From Thermoleophilaceae bacterium (GTDB taxonomy: Bacteria; Actinomycetota; Thermoleophilia; Solirubrobacterales; Thermoleophilaceae): a stretch of DNA of 7,282 nt. This document shows positions 1 through 4,150 of this stretch, in pieces (within the stretch, counting starts at the first letter, position 1; each line of letters begins with the position of its first letter). The notes under the pieces were generated by a model. It had not been told where the DNA came from, searched no databases, and worked only from the letters and a program-made list of their open reading frames with translations. The stretch spans positions 1 to 7,282 of the forward strand of contig JACCZP010000379.1 in assembly GCA_013695885.1 (NCBI GenBank), in the 5' to 3' direction. The translations under genes and the position numbers were made by a program.

Positions 1-146
1 CCCCCGCAGCAGCGGAGGACGGCACCCCCGTGGCGCCGGACGAGCCCGCCGGGGAAGCGGGCCCCGCCGCCGAGATCCCGGCCGAGGAGGCGCCCCCGGC
101 GGAGGCCCCGGCGGCCGGCGCACCCCAGGCCGAGGACAACGCTTAG
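1..146 (+). CDS. rpsP: 30S ribosomal protein S16, C-terminal tail only (5' partial)
   Basis: Only the last 47 codons before a TAG stop lie in the window, so the conserved S16 core is not visible. The identification rests on position: rpsP directly precedes khpA-rimM-trmD in very many bacteria. The visible part is a low-complexity tail with about 17 Ala, 10 Pro and 11 Asp/Glu and no Lys or Arg, so it is strongly acidic and probably disordered. S16 is normally about 80-100 residues and binds 16S rRNA early in 30S assembly, so this tail would be an extension beyond the usual end. L19 downstream has a similar tail, which supports reading this as a ribosomal-protein extension. The khpA start follows 11 bases after the stop, consistent with one operon. 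The alternative is an unrelated protein with a disordered end. Confidence 0.72.
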   Translation, partial: PAAAEDGTPVAPDEPAGEAGPAAEIPAEEAPPAEAPAAGAPQAEDNA

Positions 147-157
147 GCGCCCTGTCC

Positions 158-391
158 GTGGAGGACCTTCTCGAGCTTCTCGCCGCCTCGCTCGTGGACG
201 AGCCCGAGAAGGTGTCGGTCGAGGGCTACGACGAGGATGACGGCACGGTCGTCCTCGAACTGCGGGTGGCTCCCGATGACGCGGGCAAGGTCATCGGTCG
301 CGGGGGCCGCACGGTGGCAGCGCTTCGCACGGTGATGCGGGCGTGCGGTACCCGGGACGGCACTCGCGTGCTCGTCGACGTCGTGGAGTGA
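158..391 (+). CDS. khpA: KhpA family KH-domain RNA-binding protein
   Basis: A 77-residue protein made almost entirely of one KH domain. The RNA-binding GxxG loop is visible as GRGG at residues 47-50 inside KVIGRGGRTVAALRTV, followed by the expected helix and a final strand (TRVLVDVVE). The N-terminal helix MEDLLELLAASLVD is typical of the family, as is the length of about 75-80 residues. KhpA proteins bind RNA, often with KhpB/Jag, and affect cell-division or cell-size control and RNA stability in Gram-positives; the role here is inferred from the family. The gene sits in its usual slot between rpsP and rimM. Start is GTG with no clear Shine-Dalgarno sequence, so translation may depend on coupling to rpsP. 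Its TGA stop overlaps the rimM GTG start (GTGA). Confidence 0.93.
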   Translation: MEDLLELLAASLVDEPEKVSVEGYDEDDGTVVLELRVAPDDAGKVIGRGGRTVAALRTVMRACGTRDGTRVLVDVVE

Positions 392-885
392 GCGCGGGCG
401 CCCAGGGGGATGTGATCGGGCGCGTGGGGCGCCCGCACGGTCGCGACGGGTCCTTCTATCTGGACCACTGCGTTCACAGCCCCGCGGAGGGGGCCGTCCT
501 GATCCTCGCCGGCCGCGAGCGCCGCGTGGAACGGCGCGCGGGTGAGGAGCGCCGGCCGATACTGCGTCTGGACGGGGTGTCCGACCGCGAGGCCGCCGCC
601 GCGCTCCGGGGCGAGCCGTTGCACGAGCACGGCCCCGCCCGCCCGCTCGGAGCGGGCGAATGGCTGGTCGAGGATCTGATCGGCTGCCGGGTCGAGGGCC
701 TCGGAGAGGTCCACGCGGTGATCGCTGCGCCCTCGTGCGACCTGCTCGAGGTGGGAGAGGACGGGATGCTCGTACCCCTCGTGGCTGACGCCGTCCGCCG
801 GGTGGACCTCGCGGCGGGGATCGTCGAGGTCGACCGTGCCTTCCTCGGGCTCGAGTCCGGGCCGCCCGGGAGCGCCGAGCGCTGA
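388..885 (+). CDS. rimM: 16S rRNA processing / ribosome maturation factor RimM
   Basis: A 165-residue protein, close to the family norm of about 165-180. RimM assists late 30S head assembly, working with S19 and 16S rRNA. The N-terminal RimM barrel opens with [17 protein letters not shown] (residues 9-25), the recognisable G-R-x-G-x-P-H-G signature. The C-terminal PRC-barrel starts near [12 protein letters not shown] (91-102) and contains [14 protein letters not shown] and [15 protein letters not shown] chose GTG 388 because it overlaps the khpA stop as GTGA, implying coupled translation, and leaves eight residues before the conserved strand. GTG 412 is in frame but its AGGGGGA lies only one or two bases upstream. 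An ATG at 343 would add 15 Arg-rich residues read through khpA and is unlikely. The gene ends in a TGA that overlaps the possible CTG start of trmD. Confidence 0.95.
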   Translation: MSAGAQGDVIGRVGRPHGRDGSFYLDHCVHSPAEGAVLILAGRERRVERRAGEERRPILRLDGVSDREAAAALRGEPLHEHGPARPLGAGEWLVEDLIGCRVEGLGEVHAVIAAPSCDLLEVGEDGMLVPLVADAVRRVDLAAGIVEVDRAFLGLESGPPGSAER

Positions 886-893
886 GGATCGAC

Positions 894-1577
894 GTGTTCA
901 CGCTGTTCCCGGCGTGGTTCGAGTGGTTCCTCGACCAGCGCCACGTCCGCAACGCGCGGGCCCACGGCACCGAGGTGTCGATCTTCGACCTGCGCCGGTT
1001 CACGCCCCTGCGGGCCGGCCGGGTGGACGACACCCCGTACGGCGGAGGGGCGGGCATGGTCATCCGCGTCGACGTCGTCGAGGCGGCGCTGAGGGACGTG
1101 TACGGCGAGGACCCACTCGCCCGCTCTACCGGCCGTCGTGTGGTGGCCCTGGCGGCGGGAGGACGGCGCTTCGACGATGCTGCGGCGGCCGAGCTGGCGT
1201 CCGAGGAGCATCTCACCCTGCTCTGTGGCCGCTACGAGGGCTTCGACGAGCGCGTCAGCGAGGTCCTCGCCACGGACACCCTCTCCATCGGACCCTACGT
1301 CCTGTCCGGCGGAGAGCTCGCGGCGATGGTCGTGTGCGACGCGGTCACGCGCAAGCTTCCGGGGTCGCTCGGGCACGTCGAGAGCGCGCTTGAGGAGTCG
1401 TTCTCTCCGGCGCTCGAAGGCGCGCCGGAGTATCCGCACTACACGCGGCCTGCACGGTGGCGAGGCCACGAGGTGCCCGAGATCCTGCTTTCCGGAGACC
1501 ACGCACGGATCCGCGACTGGCGTCTGGCGCAGAGTCGCGGGCGCCGTGACCGCACGCGTCGCCCGCATCCCGAGTAG
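894..1577 (+). CDS. trmD: tRNA (guanine-37-N1)-methyltransferase TrmD
   Basis: TrmD transfers a methyl group from S-adenosylmethionine to G37 next to the anticodon of tRNAs such as those for Leu, Pro and Arg, preventing +1 frameshifting. From GTG 894 the protein has 227 residues. Counting from the in-frame CTG at 882 it would be 231, and I use that numbering here. Visible motifs are [12 protein letters not shown] (48-59), the SAM-binding trefoil-knot segments [13 protein letters not shown] (113-125) and [15 protein letters not shown] (135-149), Arg157, and YPHYTRP with [13 protein letters not shown] near the C-terminus. At the position of catalytic Asp169 in E. coli the protein has Glu172 (ALEESF). 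The family start [10 protein letters not shown] is encoded, but its M-R-I-D part lies upstream of GTG 894, so the true start may be CTG 882, which overlaps the rimM stop as CTGA. Both starts have weak Shine-Dalgarno matches (GGGAG at 868-872, GAGGA at 884-888). Confidence 0.96.
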   Translation: MFTLFPAWFEWFLDQRHVRNARAHGTEVSIFDLRRFTPLRAGRVDDTPYGGGAGMVIRVDVVEAALRDVYGEDPLARSTGRRVVALAAGGRRFDDAAAAELASEEHLTLLCGRYEGFDERVSEVLATDTLSIGPYVLSGGELAAMVVCDAVTRKLPGSLGHVESALEESFSPALEGAPEYPHYTRPARWRGHEVPEILLSGDHARIRDWRLAQSRGRRDRTRRPHPE

Positions 1578-1587
1578 TCGTGATCGC

Positions 1588-1632
1588 GCCCCGGACGGGG
1601 CGGCACGGTCGCGGAAGCCGGGAGGGCTCCCG
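1588..1632 (+). terminator. Two short GC hairpins after trmD (weak terminator candidate)
   Basis: In the trmD-rplS gap, GCCCC (1588-1592) pairs with GGGGC (1597-1601) around a GGAC loop. CGGGA (1619-1623) pairs with TCCCG (1628-1632) around a four-base loop. Neither is followed by a T-run, so they are not standard intrinsic terminators. They could slow polymerase or mark a processing point between the two transcription units. Short GC stems are common by chance at this base composition. Confidence 0.22.
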
Positions 1633-1654
1633 TCGGCGGCCCTCGCGCCCCCGC

Positions 1655-1660
1655 TACCAT
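1655..1660 (+). promoter_or_regulatory. Candidate -10 element for rplS
   Basis: TACCAT fits the actinobacterial TANNNT -10 pattern and lies 44 bases before the rplS start, which would give an untranslated leader of about 38 bases. No convincing -35 hexamer is visible about 17 bases upstream. The same CTCGCGC string occurs just upstream of the -10 candidate before thiD. The call is weak because six-base matches are frequent, but a 127-base gap in an otherwise compact cluster makes a promoter here plausible. Confidence 0.28.
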
Positions 1661-1704
1661 GGGCTGCCGCGCCCAGGGCCCCGTCCCGGCACGTTTCCTT
1701 TGTC

Positions 1705-2223
1705 GTGAATGGTGTCATCGAAAGCCTCGAGCGTGCCCAGTTGCGGTCGGTTCCCGACTTCGACGCGGGTGACCGCGTCCGCGTCCACTTCCAGGTCGTG
1801 GAAGGCACGCGGCGCCGGACCCAGGTGTTCGAGGGCGTCGTCATCAAGCGTCAGGGAAGCGGTGCGCGTGAGACCTTCACCGTCCGCAAGCAGTCCTTCG
1901 GCGTAGGGGTCGAGCGCACGTTCCCGGTGCATTCCCCGAAGATCGAGCAGATCGAGGTGGCCAGCCGAGGGGACGTGCGCCGGGCCAAGCTCTACTACCT
2001 GCGTGGTCGGGTCGGCCGGCGGGCTCGTGTCCGCGAGCGCCGGGATGGCGGCCCGGCCTCGACGCGTGCGGCCAGGGCGGCCGCGGCCCGGGACGCGAAC
2101 GGCTCCTCCCAGGCCGCCGCCGAGCCTCCGAGCACGGCGGAGTCCGAGCCTGCGGCAGGCGAAGAGCAGGCGCCCGATCCTGGGGTGGCCGCCGCGGACG
2201 AGAGCGCCTCGCGCCCCGCGTGA
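1705..2223 (+). CDS. rplS: 50S ribosomal protein L19 with C-terminal extension
   Basis: L19 sits at the 30S-50S interface and contributes to intersubunit bridges. Residues 1-113 are a complete L19: start [14 protein letters not shown], then [58 protein letters not shown] and the C-terminal [18 protein letters not shown]. The family is normally about 115 residues. Here a further tail of about 59 residues (114-172) follows, rich in Ala, Glu, Pro and Ser, first basic ([10 protein letters not shown]) and then acidic. The tail resembles the end of the upstream S16. GTG 1705 gives the standard L19 N-terminus. The 25 bases before it are pyrimidine-rich with no Shine-Dalgarno sequence. The gap of 127 bases to trmD suggests its own promoter, and lepB follows after 16 bases, so rplS probably heads an rplS-lepB-rnhB unit. 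Confidence 0.97.
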   Translation: MNGVIESLERAQLRSVPDFDAGDRVRVHFQVVEGTRRRTQVFEGVVIKRQGSGARETFTVRKQSFGVGVERTFPVHSPKIEQIEVASRGDVRRAKLYYLRGRVGRRARVRERRDGGPASTRAARAAAARDANGSSQAAAEPPSTAESEPAAGEEQAPDPGVAAADESASRPA

Positions 2224-2239
2224 AGCGCCCGCCCGCGCC

Positions 2240-2854
2240 GTGTCGGTAGCGAGCCGCGAGAAAAGCGCCGACTCGAGCTCGCTCGTCGAGCTCGTGGCGA
2301 TCGTGGCCGTCGCGGTGGCCCTCGCCTTCGTGATACAGGCGTTCCTCATCAAGCCGTTCCGCATCCCGAGCGAGTCGATGGTGCCGACGCTCGCCATCGG
2401 CCAGCGCGTGCTGGTGGATCGGGTCTCCGGACACTTCAGCTCCCCCGATCGCGGTGACGTCGTCGTGTTCAAGCCACCGGCCGGGGCCGACGAGCAGCCG
2501 AGCAGGTGCGGCGCCGAGGACCGGGCCCCGGACTCGGTCTGCCCGCGTCCGACCCGCACGCGCTCGGACGCCAACTTCATCAAGCGCGTGGTCGGGGCGC
2601 CGGGCGACCGGATCAAGGTGCGCGACGGGGACGTGTACATCAACGGAAGGCGCCAGGACGAGCCGTTCGCCCAGGACTGCGAGTGCCCCGAGTACGACAG
2701 GGAGGTCACGATTCCGCCCGGGCACTTTTTTATGATGGGCGACAACCGTGGGCAGAGCGCAGATAGCCGTGAGTGGGGGCCAGTCCCAGAGGACTGGATC
2801 ATCGGGAACGCCTTCTTCACGTACTGGCCCCCCCGGCGCGTCGGACCGCTCTGA
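2240..2854 (+). CDS. lepB: Signal peptidase I
   Basis: A 204-residue membrane-bound serine protease that removes signal peptides from exported preproteins on the outer face of the membrane. One transmembrane segment (about residues 15-37, LVELVAIVAVAVALAFVIQAF) follows a short cytoplasmic N-terminus. The catalytic Ser46 is in IPSESMVPTL and the catalytic Lys115 is in NFIKRVVGAPGDRI. The last conserved box is GDNRGQSADSREWGPV (167-182), ending with WIIGNAFFTYWPP. Four cysteines (90, 101, 147, 149) lie in the extracytoplasmic part and could form disulfides; I recall similar pairs in Thermoleophilia signal peptidases. Start is GTG 2240, 16 bases after rplS, without a clear ribosome-binding site. 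Just before the GDNR box, two TTT codons make a T6 run (2726-2731), unusual for this gene. The rnhB frame is +1 relative to this one. Confidence 0.96.
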   Translation: MSVASREKSADSSSLVELVAIVAVAVALAFVIQAFLIKPFRIPSESMVPTLAIGQRVLVDRVSGHFSSPDRGDVVVFKPPAGADEQPSRCGAEDRAPDSVCPRPTRTRSDANFIKRVVGAPGDRIKVRDGDVYINGRRQDEPFAQDCECPEYDREVTIPPGHFFMMGDNRGQSADSREWGPVPEDWIIGNAFFTYWPPRRVGPL

Positions 2855-2871
2855 GCGGGCGTCCAGGCCAC

Positions 2872-2886
2872 GGAGAGGGCCCCGTG
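2872..2886 (+). promoter_or_regulatory. Ribosome-binding site and GTG out of frame with rnhB
   Basis: GGAGAGGG (2872-2879) is one of the best Shine-Dalgarno matches in the window. It is followed four bases later by GTG (2884-2886), 17 bases after the lepB stop, exactly where rnhB is expected to begin. That GTG, however, is in a different frame from the RNase HII coding frame. One extra C in the GGCCGCC that follows (around 2889) would join them and give M-A-R-R-L-F-A-F-D-R, a natural family N-terminus. This suggests a one-base deletion in the sequence or in the gene. Confidence 0.45.
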
Positions 2887-2930
2887 GCCGCCGGCTCTTC
2901 GCCTTCGACCGCGCGCTGGGACAGCGCTTC

Positions 2931-3518
2931 GTGGCGGGCGCGGACGAGGCGGGTCGCGGCTGCCTGGCCGGTCCGCTGGTGGCGGCGGGGGTGCTCTTCG
3001 ATCTCGATCGACTGACCCTCGGCGACCGCCGCGCTCTCGCGCGGCTCGATGACTCCAAGCAGCACACCGAGGCCTCCCGCGAGGAGCTCTATCCCCTCGT
3101 CCTGCGGGCGGCGGCTCGTGCGAAGGTGATCGTTCGGTGTGCGCGAGGGATCGACGCGCGGGGACTGCACCGCACGAATCTCGAGGCACTCCGCAGCGCG
3201 CTCGCCGGGGTCGCGTGTGACGGAGCCCTCTGCCTGGTCGATGGGTTCCGGGTCGCCGACTTCGGCCACGAGCAGAGGGCGGTGGTGGGCGGTGACGGGC
3301 GCAGCGCGGCCATCGCCGCCGCCTCGGTGATCGCCAAGGTGACCCGCGATCGCTACATGCACCGGGCCGAAGAACGGCATCCGGGCTGGGACTTCGCGGG
3401 CAACGTCGGCTATTCGACGCCCGAGCACCGGGCCGCCATCGCCACCCACGGAGTCTCGCCGATCCACCGGCTCTCCTTCGCGTCGATTGCCTACCAGCAG
3501 CTCGCCCTCGGGCGGTAG
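2931..3518 (+). CDS. rnhB: Ribonuclease HII (5' end uncertain)
   Basis: RNase HII cuts RNA in RNA-DNA hybrids and removes single ribonucleotides from DNA. Numbered from GTG 2931 (195 residues), the four catalytic acids are Asp5 and Glu6 in AGADEAGRG, Asp104 in CLVDGF and Asp122 in GGDGRSAAIAAAS. The DSK motif is at 41-43, AKVTRD at 135-140 and GYSTPEH further on. The homologous-looking sequence starts earlier, with RRLFAFDRALGQRF encoded from about 2889, but no ATG, GTG or TTG is in frame there. The only canonical upstream starts are GTG 2769 and 2748, both deep inside lepB, and the frame is closed by TGA at 2733-2735. I list GTG 2931 as the only canonical start clear of lepB. It leaves a viable but short N-terminus. 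CTG 2916 is another option, as is a one-base error near 2889, which would give about 211 residues. It follows lepB in the same transcription unit. Confidence 0.88.
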   Translation: MAGADEAGRGCLAGPLVAAGVLFDLDRLTLGDRRALARLDDSKQHTEASREELYPLVLRAAARAKVIVRCARGIDARGLHRTNLEALRSALAGVACDGALCLVDGFRVADFGHEQRAVVGGDGRSAAIAAASVIAKVTRDRYMHRAEERHPGWDFAGNVGYSTPEHRAAIATHGVSPIHRLSFASIAYQQLALGR

Positions 3519-3550
3519 TGGCCCGTTCGGCCGCGGGCAGGCACCGGCGC

Positions 3551-3937
3551 TCATCGGAACGCGTCCTCGACGTGCTCGATGTCGACCAGGCGTCCCCCGG
3601 CGGTGATCGTCACCCCGATGGCGTCGAACCGGATCCCCGCTGTACCCGGGGACTCGCGTTCGGAGAGCCACCGCCGGGCCATGCGTCGAACGCGCCGCCG
3701 CTTGTCGGGGCCGATCCCCTCGAGCGCCGGCGGGCCACCTCTCGAGCCGGCGACCCTCGTCTTGACCTCGCAGAAGACGAGCGCCGAGCGGTTCGCGGCC
3801 ACGAGGTCGAGCTCGCCCTCCCGCGTGCGGAAGTTGCGCTCGAGGATGCGATAGCCGCCGGCTCGCATGAGCGTCTCGGCATGACGCTCGCCTGCGGCCC
3901 CGATGGCCCTACGGGGGTCGTCGAACACGAAGCGCAC
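3551..3937 (-). CDS. yraN: YraN / UPF0102 family protein, predicted endonuclease-like fold
   Basis: A 128-residue protein of the usual length for UPF0102. The signature is clear: GERHAETLMRAGGYRIL (16-32), NFRTREGELDLVA (35-47) and LVFCEVKTRV (53-62). Glu42, Asp44, Glu57 and Lys59 match the PD-(D/E)XK nuclease-like pattern of this family. Biochemical function is poorly established in general; nuclease activity is inferred from fold and from frequent linkage to rnhB, comM and dprA. Unusually for that cluster, the gene is on the opposite strand, tail to tail with rnhB (32 bases between stops, no convincing terminator) and head to head with comM. GTG 3937 is the longest start. GTG 3928, nine bases further in, is attractive because TAGCGT lies seven bases upstream, fitting a leaderless transcript; the protein would then begin MFDDPRRAIG. 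Confidence 0.93.
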   Translation of the reverse strand: MRFVFDDPRRAIGAAGERHAETLMRAGGYRILERNFRTREGELDLVAANRSALVFCEVKTRVAGSRGGPPALEGIGPDKRRRVRRMARRWLSERESPGTAGIRFDAIGVTITAGGRLVDIEHVEDAFR

Positions 3938-3941
3938 GCTA
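3936..3941 (-). promoter_or_regulatory. Candidate -10 element for yraN (leaderless layout)
   Basis: Read on the - strand, TAGCGT (TANNNT pattern) is followed by seven bases and then GTG 3928, so transcription could begin at or next to the start codon. It sits in CCGTAGC, a 7-mer that recurs in mirror image before comM. It overlaps the alternative GTG start at 3937. No good -35 hexamer is visible. Confidence 0.35.
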
Positions 3942-4150
3942 CGGGGCGAACGCCGACGCGAGGGTCACGAGCGTGACGTAACCGACTCGGTTGCGCAACG
4001 GTCTCGTGACACGCGTCCGGGTCGGCGCCCGGTGACCGCAGGGCACCGGACCGGCCGCGGAGTGCGACGCGCGGTCTTGTAACCCACCCGTGCGTTCTTC
4101 GTCGCTCTCCGCACCCACACGGAAGGCCGCGAGCCGTAGCTTCCGACCTC
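3938..4150. promoter_or_regulatory. Divergent yraN/comM intergenic region rich in inverted repeats
   Basis: This 213-base gap separates the starts of yraN and comM and has no supported gene. It contains GTCACG-AG-CGTGAC (3964-3977), a perfect six-base inverted repeat. AACCG-ACT-CGGTT (3980-3992) forms a small hairpin. GTTGCGCAAC (3990-3999) is a 10-base palindrome. TCGTGAC (4004-4010) is the reverse complement of GTCACGA (3964-3970). CCGGG/CCCGG (4017-4021 with 4028-4032) forms another hairpin. GACCGC (4034-4039) pairs with GCGGTC (4071-4076). The first cluster lies just upstream of the yraN -10 candidate, so an operator is plausible, but no known regulator motif is recognised. Confidence 0.4.
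4137..4142 (+). promoter_or_regulatory. Candidate -10 element for comM (leaderless layout)
   Basis: TAGCTT fits TANNNT and is followed by eight bases before the GTG start of comM. No Shine-Dalgarno sequence intervenes, so a leaderless or nearly leaderless mRNA is the natural reading. It is part of CCGTAGC (4134-4140), the mirror copy of the element before yraN. The -35 region is not recognisable. Confidence 0.38.

Noticed and set aside
343..387. rimM starting at ATG 343
   Set aside because: It would overlap khpA by 49 bases and add 15 Arg-rich residues that look like an out-of-frame reading of khpA. GTG 388 fits the family and the overlap pattern.
474..1847. Long open frame on the - strand (457 codons) across rimM, trmD and rplS
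   Set aside because: It is antisense to three well-supported genes and is Arg/Ser/Pro-rich low-complexity sequence, as expected when a GC-rich genome keeps stops out of the complementary frames. The same applies to the - frames at 143-1216, 1654-3189, 1877-3067, 3965-5218 and 5554-6924.
2724..3518. Programmed frameshift making a LepB-RNase HII fusion
   Set aside because: The rnhB frame is +1 relative to lepB, which is suggestive, but the T6 run is followed at once by a TGA in the rnhB frame (2733-2735), so a shift there would terminate. A ribosome-binding site after lepB points to separate initiation.
3519..3550. Bidirectional terminator between rnhB and yraN
   Set aside because: Only a four-base GGCC stem around CGTTC is visible, with no T-run on either strand. 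It is too weak to list as a feature.
3542..4034. Inverted repeat flanking yraN (CACCGGCGC and GCGCCCGGTG) as a mobile-element or inversion end
   Set aside because: The match is imperfect, nine or ten bases and purely GC-rich. No target duplication or transposase is present, so chance is sufficient.
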